This document shows, piece by piece, positions 33,987 to 48,704 of a stretch of DNA of 64,000 bases. The position numbers were made by a program, and so were the translations under genes. Numbering within the stretch: the first letter of the stretch is position 1; each line of letters begins with the position of its first letter. Source of the DNA: Cyanoderma ruficeps. Lineage: Eukaryota > Chordata > Aves > Passeriformes > Timaliidae. The stretch covers positions 62,001-126,000 of the forward strand of contig VZDJ01000202.1 in assembly GCA_008694505.1 (NCBI GenBank). Reading direction: 5' to 3'. A model generated the notes under the pieces. It did no database searches and was not told where the DNA came from. It was given only the letters and a program-made list of their open reading frames with translations.

Positions 33987-35820
33987 CTTTACCAAGTCCT
34001 GAGTCAGTGTCTGGCTGTGCTGTCCCCTTCCTGTACACTCGTACAGAGAAATGAACTCTGATCCTTGAACCATTCATATGAGGTTTATTAAAAGGAAAAA
34101 TTGTTGTTACTGTAATCCTTGGCTACTTTCCAGTGACTTTTCTTTTTTAATTTATCCATTTAATGGACATTGTAGACCATATAAGTGTCTGGTTTTGCAA
34201 ATTTATTTTTTAAACATGATGTCTGCTGATATTATACTAACTTTTGCTTTCAGGAACTTGCATACACTTTTTGATTCCAGTAATAGGTATCTACCTATTA
34301 GTGTTGCAATTTTTAGGAATGTACTTCTGTCATTATCATGGTCACTATGTCTAGGGAAATAACTTGGTTTGGAAGGATTTTAAAATACTAATTTATTCTC
34401 TGGCACTTCTACTATTGAGTAAAATTATTCTTGCTTTTTTTTTTTTCAGTCACTAGCCTCAAATTCCTTTATGGAAGGGAGAAAAAAAATGTTTTATTTT
34501 CTTAGTGCTGCTAGTCATTTTTATGAATTCATTTACAGAAGACCACACTGGGTGTGGAAATCTCACTCTATTACATTAAACTAAAAACCCCGCAGCAAAA
34601 TAACTAATGACTGTCATTTTTGCCATCAGTGAAGAAATAATAGTGCTCTACAACCATGATTAAATTAGCTGCATAGTTCTCTTCCCAGAACATTTGTCCT
34701 AGAGATTGTATGAAATAAGGTCATTATTCAGCAAGATTTGGCCAGGAAAAATTAATCCACACCTCGATTGAAGACATATAGTGCAGATAACTAAGTTAAT
34801 TAAACTACTGTGTAGGAGAACCATGTATGGCACCATCGATGTCTCCTGTGGCATTGAGGTCTTAAGTATTTTTGTGCCTTAGGGGACATTGTTACAAAAT
34901 TATGGAATGTAAACCAGAGGGGTGGGTGGGGAAAGTCCTTTGTGTACAGCTTGTTTATAGAGTGCTTACCCAAGTCTGTCGGCGGTGCTGCTTCCCTTAG
35001 TGTTCCTTTCCGAGGTGTGGAGGTGCTGGGGGCAGCCCCAGCCCCGAGGGGCAGCCAAGGTGAGACCCTTTGCAGCTGCTCTAGGCACAGTTTGTCCCTT
35101 TGTTGGTCACGAGCAGAGCAAACATCTCAGCAAATGTTCTATTCCTAAGGAAAGGCTTTGGATTGGACATGAGCTCTGCAAATTGTTTGGTGAAGGAGTT
35201 CTCTCTGAGCTCTGAGTAGTCTTGATACAGTACCTTGGTCAGTCTGAGGTAGGAACAGATATTTTACTTTTTAAAGACTAAAACGGGGCAAAATAAATCT
35301 GTTTGTAATCTACTGTGTTATGCTATTTATTATTTATAACTCTGTAAAAAGTCTGTGGTGATGAATTATAGTATTTTTTTATGATTGAATAAGTTTTTTA
35401 TGTTCGGTAATTGCTGGCTGGTTTGTATTTAATACGCAACATTGTCTGCCAGAATCATAAGCTTCCATTTTTGAATGTTTGTAACATAAATGCTTTTGTT
35501 ACCTAAAAGTACAACTTGTGATCTTTCTGAAAGAAAATAGCACTGAATTTAAAATAAGATTATGTGCTTTAGATGTGAGCACAATCTCTGGCAATATTGT
35601 CTGGCTAAAAGGGGAGGGGGAGAACCGTGGTTTTATCTGTTCTGAAGAAGCCGTTGGGTATCCAGAAGACATGTACATACCAGATTATTTTTAAAAGTGT
35701 TTCCATTAAATTGTAAGAAGTACCAGAATGGGCCAACAGTGGCACTATTATTTGTATGATCATTTCCACCTGTGGAACATTAGTTCCCCACTTCAAATAA
35801 ATGTGCATATTGTAAAATAT
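33987..35820 (+). other. 3' UTR of gene B
   Basis: This is AT-rich sequence after the stop codon. Canonical AATAAA signals at 35292..35297 and 35796..35801 suggest alternative 3' ends giving UTRs of about 1.3 and 1.8 kb. AT-rich sequence continues to about 36.4 kb, so a longer form is possible. Confidence 0.6.
35796..35801 (+). terminator. AATAAA poly(A) signal, gene B
   Basis: An AATAAA hexamer is followed within about 20 bases by an AT- and GT-rich stretch (tgtgcatattgtaaa, then ttgtccattgg), a plausible downstream element. An upstream alternative is at 35292..35297. Confidence 0.55.
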
Positions 35821-38800
35821 TGTCCATTGGTGCCATTTTTAAATGAGCTCTACAGTACTGAATGTTAATTTTGTTTGTATATGCACAGTGCTATTTCTTG
35901 AATTTTTGATGTCTTAAGTCACTTAATTATTTTTTTATTCATGCCTGTGTCTTCTCTGCCTTCTTGGTGCTCAGAGAAGGCTGCTTTTCCATTTGCAAGG
36001 TATTGATAAACATTCTGTGATAAAATTCTGTTACCTGTGCCCCAGTTCCCTTCTACTGTGCTTCTGCTGGTACTGTGATGTGGAAATCTGAGCGAGGGGT
36101 GGCAGGAGGGGGAAACCTATTGCATGCTTTCTTAAACCTGAGAAGAGCATAGCTATTGCTTAACTTTTGGCTGATTTACCTGTACAATTGATGTATTCCA
36201 GATTTGTTTGTTAGTGGAGAGTCCTATCTAAGTGCTGGCCTCTGTAAACATTCGAATGTAAGCTGCATAAAGCGAGCGCACAAATAGTCACTCTTGTTAC
36301 AGCAGTTTTTCGTAGTGTTCTGGCTATTCCCCACTCTTGGAAGGTCTTGTAAAAGACATTGCTCTTTTATAAAATATATACGTAATATATACACACTCGC
36401 TGTGTCTGTTGTTTGAGGACAAATGGATGTCGCTGTGTAGTAGGCCCAGGTTCTCTTTCATGCTCCTATCACAACTTGTTCATTTTGAAACAAAGTTTTC
36501 TAATATGCTGATTATTGATACTTAACTGCATTTGAGTTGCCACTGCTTCAGGGGGTTTGTTGATATTGTAGCATACTCTGACTAAAAGTTGCATTTCTGG
36601 ATTTGTTACCTGCATTGGCTGAGGGAATTAGGCGCCAGTTGGGAAAGAAAGCCGGGTGATGCTTGTAGTCAGCTTTAATATATAACTATTGACATTTAAC
36701 AACTGTTTTTTATGACTTCACCAGACTTATTTCTGCTGAATTGACATGATGAGTGGCTGAGAACTCCCAACCTTCCCCCGCTTCCTTCTTTTTATAAGGG
36801 ATCATTAGTGCATTTCTGTTGCTGAGAATTACAATGATGAGTTTCCTTTAATGTAATAGTTGAGAACTGAGTTAAAATACCTGTGTAATTCAAGCAGCAT
36901 TTTAGATGGACTATTTTTAATATGCTAATTAGCACAGCATTACAGCAGTGGTCTTTGTACAGCTCATTCACCAGCACTGCCTTTAGATCATATCCAGAGC
37001 ACACTGAATCCTCATTTCATGGGCTTAAAATGCTGGAAGGATTTTACCAATGCTTTAGAAAAATGTGTGGGTCAGCTGTGGAACTCTGTATGTTTTGATA
37101 ATATCAAGTGTTCTCCATCAGGAAATGGATCACAGTGTGCATGTTTCATTTTGCTTCATTGAATTTCAAATTGGGAGATCATGGGCCCAAAAGCCTGTAT
37201 TTAAGGGACTGTTTTTCTGCCTGTATGTGATTAAATACTTTCTCCTACAATGAAAGTAATTAAACTGTCAGTGGGTGAGGATGTAAATCTGAGTCCTGCA
37301 GACTTTATTGGAAAACTCATGTTTGAAAGGCTCGAGGAACTCTATACTGCATAAAAACACCAAAGTGAGACTTTTTAAAAAATTATTTTGTAATTCATGG
37401 TAAAAATAGAGAACTCATTTGAACAACTCAAAATGCTAAAAACATTTTAAATGCAAGGGTTTAGCTTGGCATGTTTCTCCAGACAGGTCCACACTGGGGG
37501 CTGTGTGCAGGGGTGAACTTGAGCAAGCTCAGGCAGATTTGGAACTGAGGTTCTGGTGCACAAACATGATAGACTGGCCCAGGGAAATTATTTTTTGCAA
37601 ATATTCACATTCTTATCTGTTGACCCTGCTAATACATTGTGTGACAATAAAGTTGAGAACTTGTTTTTCCTGGAAGGAATTTCATCAGCATATAATTTTC
37701 CTGATAACTTCATAATAAAAAAGTTTTGCATTAACATGAGTTCAAGAATTTCATGAAGTCATAGCCGTGTTGCATTTGCCTTTTTGGAGTAAAGGCAAAG
37801 GAATATTTTTGGAGCTATACAAGCTGCCCCTTGTATTCCAAGGCTGTTGCATGAATGGCAGCTGTCCATAGTAGATGAAAAGGAACTTTGCCTAACATTG
37901 AGTATTTTAGTCTGTCTTGAGGCTTGTTAGATATTCCTTAGCAAATTCAGTGTAAGATGAGTCACTGGAGGTACCAGAAGACCCAGTGAGAAGGAAGGAC
38001 TGACTTGTTCCCCTAACTAAAAATTAAGAGGTTTAGCCTTGAGTTAATCTTACCCAGCTAATTTTTGAAGGAAAAATGCATTTTTCAGACAACTGAGACT
38101 TTTCCCAGGGGTCTGCCCTGTTCAGACTTAGAGGAAAAGGCTCCTTGTGGGCAAATCTAGGGCTGTTTTGCTTAATTCACTCCAAAAAGAGGGAGCTGCG
38201 CTTGCCCATCCGAATTGGAGTTGCATTGCCTCTGTTCCAGCTGGTTTTGGGGAGGACAGGGTTTTGGTGTTTGGGTTTCCTTGAAGGCTGGTTGTCTAAT
38301 TCCCAAAGATCCCAACAAGGACCTTTGTCATCAGGCTGTAATCTGAAGCAGATCGTTTTTAGGGCAAGTCTGTTTTCTGAGGAGTAATTGTGCTGCAGAG
38401 CTGGTTTAAGGGTGACAGCTGGGGTTTGCTTCCTGCTGCAGGGACAGGGCTGCTGTTCCTATAAATGCAAAGGCACAGAAGCCACTGTAAAGTGTCCCTG
38501 CACCTCAAGGCTATCCCTTTCTTCCTTTAGAGTGGACTGGGCACTTGGCGGAAGTCTCTTGTTTCAATCCAAACCCTTTTTGCATTCAAGCTGCTTTTTA
38601 TTACTTGCTCTTAGATCTTAAAGCCTTTTGGTCTGAGTCTTGCCTCTGATTAGCATGCCATGGCCAGCAATTTCTCTTCAAACCTGGAGCAGTTTGGTTT
38701 GTTGCTCTTGCATTATAAACTTTGGAGATTGAGAGGAGGTGGGTTCTCGCTATTAACAAAGAATGCGTGTTAGCTTGGATGATCACAAAAGATTGTGGGG

Positions 38801-41800
38801 GTTTAAAAGAAATGAGACCTGAAAACAGAGAACAAAGAAATGCCTATTTTTAGTGAACAAATTTGGGTGGTTTGATACTAGGCTCTCTCTCTAAACACAG
38901 GCAATGGTCTTTTGAGCATGTTTTTAGCAGCAACAACAAAACCCAACGTGCTTCCACTTCCAAAGTCTTCTTACTGTAAAGTAAGAATTTATTACCGAAA
39001 GATCACAAGTTTTGTTCATCTTTAACCAACCAGGCCAGGTCTCTCCTGGTCTCTGCCTAAGTTTGCAGTAACAGTCCCTGTGATTCAACAGGCCAGTTAG
39101 TGACACCAGGCTGTCAAGTGGTTCCTGTCTGTCCAAAAAGCATCATCTTACCCTGTGCAGGAGTTCTAACACCGTTGTTCTTCCTTAGCTTATTTCTGAG
39201 GGCCAAAGGATTTTACTACCTTTTATAAAAGACAATTATGATTTACTCTTAATTACTATGGGTTGCCTGTCTTACTGAATAAATGTGGTAAAATTCCTGG
39301 TGGACCCTTGCCTGTCTCTCATCTTGGGGTGTAACAGAGTTTAGTATTTTTGATTGTTTTTCAGATAATGCAATGTTTTCTGGAAGAAATATCCATTGTG
39401 TTTTAATTCTGCAAGGTGTTTGGATATAGTTTATGCAGAAGTAGCTAGTACTTGACAACATGAGTTAAATGAATCTTGGCGACAATGACATGAAATTATT
39501 TTTTGCAGAAGTCTAGTGGCTTAAGCCCTGCATTACATAACAAAACCTCCTACATTCTGCCACCACTTTTGAGCTACCACAGAAGTTGAGTAAGCTGGCA
39601 GAAGCTCCCAGCTATTATTTGTGTTTGGATAGTTTAGAACACAGATAACAAAAACGCTATTGTGCTAGAACAAAAATATTTTCCTTCCCCCAAATAATTT
39701 GCAATTTAAATTTGTCATGAGAACTGTAATAGTTTATCAGTGCAATGTGTGCTCAACAATTTTTTCAGTATGCAAAAGTTAGGGTTTGTAATAGGCAAGT
39801 AGGAAGCAGGTGGTATTAAAAACTGTGGGTCCAAGTAAAATAAAGAATGTATTGGAAGTTAACTAATCCAGCATCTAAATGTCAGTGTTGGATCTAGCCC
39901 GTGACAAAGCTCTACAAGCCCCTAAAATTTTGGAAAAATTCAGCTACTGCCATAAACTTGACAGCTCTCTCTCCACCCTAGTTAATGTCAACACTTCCCT
40001 ATCTATGACCAGAGCCTCCATGAATTTGGAAGAAAAATAGAGCTAGAATAAAAACGCCTGTGTGCCTATGATGAATGAGTACTGGTTTGAAAAATGCTAC
40101 AAGGTACAGTGAGCAGGGACAAATGTGCTTTGAATAAGAGTTGAGGATGTGCTATGTAGAGTACGTGTAACATCTTGTCTGTGTGCAAGAACAGACTGAA
40201 AGAAACAGCTTTGTGTGGGAGAAGCAACATCAAAGGCCCTGAAAGAACTACTGCTGTAATAGGAAACATTTGCCTTCGAGTACTCTTTTTGTTTCTGGTC
40301 ACTTCTTGGTTTTTTGCTCTTTTTTTCCCCCTGCTGTATTAAAACACAGCAGCTGACCAATGAAAGGAACATGGGTAGAGTGAGCTGGATGGGCAAGAAG
40401 GAGGGATATGGAGAGCCAGCTGAATTTGTATGGGATTGCACAGCTTCCCTCCTGCCCCCTTCACATGGAGTTTGCATCAGCCTTAAAGGCTGTGGTTGTG
40501 TTTGTGGGATGACCAAAGCAAGGCTGGAAGCTCAGCTTCATCTCTTTAGATGAAAAGTTAGCACACAGGATCGTCAGCTTCTGTCAAACGTGTCCTAGGT
40601 GTGGGCAAAACTATTCCTGGGTGCAGAGCAGGAATGAGAGGGGAATTAAGGGTGTGGGAGTGGGACAAAGGTGCTCCAGAAGCTCTGGGCACTGTGGAGC
40701 TGGTGGGACAAGGGACTATAGATAAAGCACCACAAGCGAGTAGGGGGAGGAATGTCACCCGGTAGGAAGGACATGGCCTGGCAGCACGCTGGTGCACACA
40801 CTCGGTGTGGAGAATGTGATGGTTTTCCTGCAGTGTCGTGGTTACCCTTGTTGCCAACAGAAGGCTCACGCTGAGGGAGAAAGCTTGTGATACAGCTGAG
40901 TGCGGGCAGAAGCCTGCCCCAGCCACATCCTACAGCCTGCGCCTCTCTGGGTGTGTTTTTGGGGAAGCAGCAGAACGCTTTCAGCCTTGCTTTATGCTCT
41001 CAATAAAGAACATCGAGCATGAAGAACACAGGGTGAGCCTCAGTGCCGGCGAACAGCACGTCCCTGACTGCGGTGGGAGCTTTGGACCAGCTGGGGGAAG
41101 TTTGTGAGGATCTGGATGGCCACGGGATGGCGTCTTGTGGCTTGCAAAGCACAGGACGGTGTTTGGTGAGCAGTGGTAATACTGCCTGAAATGCTCTGAA
41201 CTGCACTGACCCTGCAGCTCCTGTTGCTAGAAGCTTCTAATGTTTTTTTCCTTTTCACTTACAAGGTAATCTTTTCCTTTCAGAGTCAACACTAACTTCC
41301 CAGAGTGAAGGGTTGGGTTTCTTCATGCTAATACAAGCTTAAAGCTGATTTTAAAAATGGTTCTCTGTGGCTGTAAGGATAACACAACCCCATGCTAGAG
41401 AGGACTTGGATCAAATTTACTGACAACCTGTAATGAATGACTAGGCCCTGCTCACAGCAAGAGAGCTTTCCTGTGAGTACATTGCACATTGGCTGTTTTC
41501 CCAGCCCCATGGAGCCTTTCAGGAGCCTGCTGTGGCACGTTTTGGTTGGGTTTAGGGCATTGCAGTGTACAAGCTGGGGTTTTTCCCAAGAGCTGATGCT
41601 GCAGTGTTCCCATCAGACTGCACGCAGGAAGCATCTTCCTGTTATTTCTCTGAGTGGACACACACAGACCTGGATTTGGGAGAATGTACAGCAGCTTCAG
41701 CTCTGTAAGCTGCAGCACACAGGGAATGTCTGCCTGCATGGAGAGTGTACAGCCATGGAGGCCTGCTCTGGTGCCCTGTCCAGGTGAGTGCTCAGGTAAG

Positions 41801-44800
41801 GCTGGCCAGAACAAGTCTCAGTGTCTGCTGCTGATTTTGACAGAGTTCATTTCTCACCATCAAGGTGAGAAATGGGGCAGCAGCAGCTCTGGGCTGCGTG
41901 TGAGAGCTGCCTGCAGGGTCACAGGTGTGGGCTGGGATGGCCCAAATGCTGCCCTGCAGCCTTGTGACCTTGTCCAGTCTGGAAAGGAGCTGGGGGAAGG
42001 TGGGGAAGCCTCATGATCTTCCCAAAGGACTTTAGGATCCTTCCACAGCAAGTGCCTCACTGAGGCTGAGTACTATCAGCACTGCTGCTGCTGGGAATTC
42101 TGTTTTGGCCCCTGGATCAGTGACTGGCCTTGTTGTGCCTGTGCTGCACGTAGTTTTGACTGGAGCTGGGAGTGGTTTCTCTGCTCTTTCATAGTTTGCC
42201 TTCTCCTTTGCACGTCTCCAGCAGGAAGTGCAGATTCAGCAGGCATTGTATGCCTCAGCAGCCTGCCAGCTGCCTTGCTGAAGCTAATTCACAATTCAAG
42301 TCACTCCTGATAAGTTTGCAAACAATGTACAGTGATTTCTGAGCTAGATAGCAGCTGAGCTGAGCTCCTCCACTTCCAACCTGTCAGTTGGACAAAGCTC
42401 TGCACTTGCCTTATGAAGCTCATGGGTCAATATTTTCTGCTTCTGTGATGTTTCGTAAACTTATTTGTTTAGGAGTAGCTTTGAGTGTCATCATTATTAT
42501 TGAAACCCTCGAGTGTGTGAAGACACAGAGAGGGCATATGGTTAGTGTTGGTTGAATATGAGTTAGAAATTGAACCCAGGACTTCCAACTTGCAGTTTAG
42601 TTTTTTGATCATTGGATAATTGTGTTATCCCCTTTATAACACACTAGAATAGCCTGGGAATTTTACTGGGAATAACTCCAGTGAAAACAAGAGCAACATT
42701 TTTTTCTTCAGCTAACTTCATGTGGCAGCCACTGGAAGTGTGCTCTGAGGAACTGGCCCAGGGGAAGCGACTCTGCACTCGTGGCTCATCAGCCCTGGCA
42801 GGAAACAGCAGGTCAAAGTTAGAAGGAACTTACTTAAAAGCTAAAGACTGAGTGATGCAGCAAGCACTGCAAGAAAGCAGGGCTCAACAGTCAGCGGGGG
42901 AGTTGGGGTTCTCTGTCTCAGTCCTTGTTCCACTTCCTCTCATCTTGTTTACTTCTGTTTAAGCAGAGAGATGCCAAGGTGATGATCAGTCAGGTGAGAA
43001 TTTGTAGGTGAGACTGCCCTCTCCTGATCTGAGCACAGCTCCCTCTGGAAAATGGGGCTGGTGCAGAAAACACAATGTTTAATCTTCCTCTGTATGTTTT
43101 TATGAAATGAAATTAAATCCTCATTACTCTGTATCTCAGCTTGGCAGATACTGGGCTTTTTCAAACGTGTAAGGTCAGTAGTCACAAATGTAGCAGCCTG
43201 GAACTGCAGGGTTTGACCATGCTGTGCAAAAACTGATACAATACAGTGGCAGAAACAGGAATATATATTGCTCCTGCCAGATGACAGCAGAGTTTTTTCC
43301 TAGGTAGGCTTTGGGAAACCCTCCTTGGTGCACTTTCCAAAGGGCACAAGGTCACATCACAAGCAGACTTACATTTTGGAGTGCATTTGTCTCTGTGCCA
43401 TGAGTTGGGTCAGGTTTTTTTACTCCTCCTCTGGTATTGGAATTGAAAATTCAAGTTGGAGAAATGTGAAAGCAATTGGGCCTAATCCATTCCTGTTGTT
43501 ACTCCTTTTGTTTTCACTGGAGTTACTCCAAGGCTGAATTCAGCATATGATGAACAACTTGTTCTCCAAAGCTGGAACTTAGGGGAGAAGATTTTAGGGA
43601 TGATCACGCAACTCTGGGGCTCCTTCTCAAGGAGCTGAAGCTCCCACAAGAGGTACAATATTTGGTGAGTTCAGATTATTGAATTTAGTGCAGCATTCTA
43701 GTAATAAGCCCTCTAGTCATAATAAGGCATTATTATCCCTTAGAAGAATTACTTGAATAAACCCAACTGCTTGCTTAGATTAGAAGGAAAAATCCTGTTG
43801 ATCTCATTTACCAGTCAGCTGCACAGATACCAACATTGAGCAAACACAAATGGTTCTGAGCCTGGTAATCCTCATCCTGCTTCCTGTCCTCTCACCTTCT
43901 CTGGGACCAGCCCCTCCAAGGTTGCTGCCTGTGAAAGGTTCACTGATCTTCATGCAATGACCATCTCAGCTTCAGCCCAGGGAAGGCTGCAGAGAGGTTG
44001 CAAGTCCTAATTCTCTCTTGGTTAGATGGGAAAAGGAGGATCCTATAAGCTATGGGGAAGCTGAGTGTTACTAGCTGAGGACTAAATGCTGTTTGTTTGA
44101 ATTCAGGGGTGGAGGTTGGGGTGTTTGTTTGTTGGTGGGTTTTTTTTTTCAAGATCAAGGATGTTGCTGTTAAGAACTAAGACGAAACTCTTTACAAATT
44201 TGCAAGATGAACCAGTCCTCACTGCTGGTTAATTCCTCCTTGTTCCTGTGAGCTGTTGGAGGGGTCATGGCAGAGGCAAGATCCCCATGGTAAAATTAAG
44301 CTTTTCCTTCTTGGAGAAATAACCATTACTGTCTCTCTGGCTCACTCCGTTTCATTTACTTTCTAAACAACTTAGATCACAAAGGGCTCCAGGAGGGGTG
44401 CAGCACTTCCAAAGAAAAGGCCTGGATTTCTTTTTCCAGTTTAAGAGAGTCTTGTGAAAGTTGTGCTTCCTGCCCTCACCCAGGGAAGAGGATTTAGAAC
44501 AGATGCTCCTGCATTGTGTGATTTGGAAGGTAAAGGATGCACCAATCTTGCTGTGCTTGGGAGGCCAGGGCAACTTTCTCCTGAGCAACACAAATCCTGG
44601 CTGACAGATAGAAAACCCAGGAGCCCAGCTAACACAGAGATTCCCTTCTTGCATGAGCTCTGGTGTGTTGGGGCACATCTCCTCAGCAGCTTTGCTCAGG
44701 CACTTTCCAGTGCCACAGCCATGGTATGTCCTTGGTCTTGCTGAGGTTGAGCACTTTTCTGTTACCCTTTGGTATTCACCTTCCTCCTCCTTTACTTCCA

Positions 44801-47800
44801 ACCTGAGGATGCCAACTGCTCTGTCTGCTGCTGCTCCTTACAGACTGTCCCTATTTTCAGTGCAGTTTGTACCCCCACAGCCCTGACTACCAGGGATGGT
44901 ACAGAATGTGCTAAGAACAGAAACAGCACTAGAGGAAGGGGCATTTATACTGCTTATTAAACTTAACTAAGACTAGAGGAAGTGCTTCCTTAATGCCTCA
45001 GCTGATGCACAGGGTGAAATAATTTCTTCAGCAGTTAGATACTTAGGAAGTAGCAAGGAAGAGCCCCTCACTTTAAAAACCAAAATAAAACAAATTCCAG
45101 TCTTACTTGTCTTGACCTGTTTCTCTCCACAGCAGAAATTGCATCACTAATAAGCTTGTCGGGGTAATGGTCAATGAGATGCTGTTTCACTTAGATCTGA
45201 GGAGATTTCAGGGAGATAGCAGAAAATCTGACATATTCTACACAGTTCCTGACCCCAAGGTCAGCGAAACAAACTCTAAGTAGCAAAGAAAACCAGAAAG
45301 AATAGTTAAAATCTTACAAACCACAACGGAGAGGGTTTATCGCACCAAACTTTGGTTAAAGTTCACATGGCAAAGAGGATCTTTGTCTTCTAGGAACCGT
45401 AGCTTCTACTGTTTGTCCTCCATGCTGCTCCAAGATGTAATCACTTCCCCAGCTTTACTTGGTCATGAAGAGGGCTGTAGTTTGGACCAAGACTTAACCA
45501 AGCATGTTTTTGCTTAGCTGAAGCACAGGGCAGGAGAGGGTGGATTTTCCCTTCCATGATTATAGTTCTGCAGGGCACCCAAACACAATATAAATGCCTG
45601 GATTCATAAAACAGGGATTTGACACAGTTCAAAAGTGGGATGTGCTCAGCCTCCTTGTGTGCAAATCTTGCCTTCCCCGAGAGTCCAGCATCAAGTAAGA
45701 CTCTAGACTTTTGCATCCAGCCCTGCTGAGCTCTTGTTTTGTCTTCTGTTTGGGTCTTTGCTTCACTTCTCTTCAAGCACTTGGCTCTAGGAATTGGTGC
45801 ATCTCATCTTTCACTTTGAAACTCTCTGTTCCTACTAGCTACTGAGTCACCTGGGAATTGCAGATCCTAAGAGTTTGGAAGCTACAAGATATTTAAAAAA
45901 AAAATTAAACAAAAAAAAGAAGCCTTAAAAAACGGTACTGTTTTAATTCCCAGAGGAGGTGGGTTGTAACTCATGTCCTTGAATACTCTGCTTAGGTGCT
46001 CACCCCATGTCTCATATAAACTAAAATTTTATTTATTTTGCTATATGAGATATTTACCCAAGAACTTCCTTCTATGCCCAAGTCATTAGTAATGCCTGTG
46101 GTAAAAGACTGACTTCTTAAAAATCTATCAAGTCTGGGTAAAGGACACAGACAAGCAGCCTGGTGTGTGGAGTTGGTAGTGGTGTCTTGGATGATTACAT
46201 GATCTCACACTGTACTCATTTGATTCAGGCATGAACTTTCCTGAAGCAGGGAATTTTGGGATCTGGATTCAGCTGTGAGAGCGGAATATCATTTTCCAGA
46301 TGGGCATCCACACTTCTTGAAGAAAATCCCATTTCAGTCTTGGCCATCAAGACACTGGATATTTTCCTTGATGCTGTTCCAGAGCTCCAAAAATGCTCTG
46401 TGTCCTGGAGAGGCTGTGACTTGTTGTGGGAGCTGTTGGTCAGACCTGTCTGCAGGGGCTACTGGACCTGAGAGCTTTGAGGGGCACGTGAGTGAGTGCT
46501 GCAGATTTTATCTTTTCTTGTTCCCTTTAATTTTGCTGTAGTGCATGGCCATACCTCAGGACTTCCAAGGGCTGCTTTTCTAATCTCCCCAGCAGGATTA
46601 CTGCCTCTGAAAATCATGAGGGCTTGGACTAGCTATCAACTTTATCAGGAAAGCTTCTTCCCAGCCAAGCCAGTAAGAGCTTTGCTAAGCGGGAATCTTG
46701 AGTTGAAGCTGCTCTTCTCATATTTCACAGATGACCTCAATGAATGATTTACTAGGAGAGTAAAAGATTAGCCAGATTCCTCCAACTGCATCTCAGGTCA
46801 TATAAAGCACTTGGTCTTGCTGGAGCGTGGGCAATTCCTGCTTCTTTAGCCTCATTAGACTGTTTTACAGTGACTAATTGCCCTGCACTCCCTTCCCTGG
46901 GAATCTGGTGTGTCCTGGGGAAGGATCCACACTCCTCACACGAGCCTTACCCATGCCCTGGAACAGCCTTGCCAGTTCAGGCTGCTCCACTTGGGCAGGT
47001 ACCCAACAGCCTTGAGATGTGGTGTCTCCAGCTGGATTTTACTGGAGAGGTTTGTCTCCTTCCAGGAGAGAGATGGTAAAGGGAATACTTAAAATATGCA
47101 ATGAGGTGTTCCTATAAAATTATCAAAAGCTTTGCTGAGTCTTCCTGTGGAGAAAACCATCACTGCAGAGTTCAAGTGAACAGAGGTTTGGAAAGGGCAA
47201 ATCCTCTGGCTTTAATATTTTAACTAGTCTCCAAGGCTTGGATGAGCTCTTCTGGAGGAAGGGAGATTACCCCGTGTTTGCCTGTTACAGAGTTTCTCAC
47301 ATTTTTCTTCTTTACACTTGGCAACCAGACCTCTGTGTCTGTCTCTCTGTGGCAATTTTACAGAATATGGCCGTTTTAAAAGACTGCACTACTGATTTAA
47401 ACATCCAAATTGGAAAAGCTGGGTTTAAAGTGGACCAACTTTTCCCTTTAGAGTGTGACTTCTTAAAGATCTTTGTTAAATTATTTACAAGGGGTCTCAC
47501 AAGATGAACAGATATTTGCAAGTAATCACTTGTATGACTTCCATTGTGCTTTTCTCCCCTGCCCACTAAATCAAAACACAATCATGAAATCACTAAAGAG
47601 CTTGCAGGGAGGGACGACCCATCGCTATCAATATGTGAAGTGTACATGCCATAAAGCCTAAAGCAGTATTGGCATGTGCTGATCTCCTGTGAACAATCTT
47701 TGATTTACAGCTGTCAGAGATGAGAGCTCTGGGGCTCGCTGGGGGAATCAACCCCTAGCAGAAATGCTTAAAATACTTGGAGTTCAGCTAAGAAGCTAAG

Positions 47801-48497
47801 AAAAGAGGGGCTTGTGTCTTCCTTTCTCTCCGCTGTGATCTCCACTCATACAACACTTAAAGCTGTGCAAGACACAGGGATGAGAGGAAACAGCCCAGAC
47901 AGCTTCGTCCCCAAGACATCAAAAGTCTTTGAAAACCCACAGTCTGCCCCAGAAGTACAAGCATAATAAAATTTGCTACTTTTCTGATTTTTGCATCATC
48001 ATTTAGACAGAAAAATCGGGGCTGAACCCATACCCTGGCAGCTCCTCTTGGTTGAAACTGTGGCATGAAGGAGTCCCCCTGATGAAAGCTCCTCCATTGC
48101 AGCCTTTCAGGGCTAAAATTTTGCTGCAAGTTATAGCAGGGTGAGGGAAGAGTTATAAAAAGTATAGGAACACAACGTTCTGTCTTCTTCTCAGTGAAGG
48201 TAGAAATAAAACATCTGTGCACATTTCCAGGACAGAGCATTATCTGCCACCAGTTGTGTCTCATATAAATGGATTGTGCATCGGCATTTGTTGCACAATT
48301 TTTCAAGCCTATCAGTCGGCAGAGCAGACCTTTATTTTGAGATGACTGTGTCCTCCCCACGATCCAACTGGCTTGTAGAAGCAGAATATTAACACCAAAC
48401 ATCACATTAAAAGCAAATGGCATCCTTTGATGTTTAAATATAAAAAAGGACAGCCTGTGTTTATGAGGGCAACACCAAATCTCAGGGGATTACTCAC
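35821..48497. other. Gene-poor interval
   Basis: These 12.7 kb contain no recognisable gene or long mobile element. Open frames reach 149 codons on the minus strand (44352..44801) but show no domain, no splice-supported continuation and no family resemblance. A possible extra AATAAA lies near 37646. Confidence 0.55.
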
Positions 48498-48704
48498 CAT
48501 GGCAATTTTTTGAGGATATTAAGTCACTCACACAGATTTTATCCATAGGCTGCCAGACCAGGAGGATCCCTGGGGTTGTCTGAATGTGATCTCCCACCAA
48601 GTAACCATCGAAGGCCTTGGAACCCTGCAAGTCCTCATCAAAGGCTGAGACTCCACTCCTCATTGCCAAGCAGATGGGGCCGTTGCTCCTAGCTTGAAAA
48701 AGCA
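48498..48704 (-). CDS. Orphan coding exon, family not recognised
   Basis: On the minus strand a good acceptor (ttttttgacag) opens a frame reading LFQARSNGPICLAMRSGVSA and continuing through FDGYLVGDHIQTTPGILLVW. It reaches two consensus donors: TGT|gtgagt (exon end 48532, 173 nt) and CATG|gtgagt (end 48498, 207 nt). The codon choice looks like real coding sequence, and the hydrophobic pattern suggests a beta-rich domain. I do not recognise the family and found no partner exons. In mammals the neighbour on this side is MOSPD1, but this sequence is not MOSPD1. It could be a lone exon of a gene extending outside what I could trace, or a decayed gene. Confidence 0.45.
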
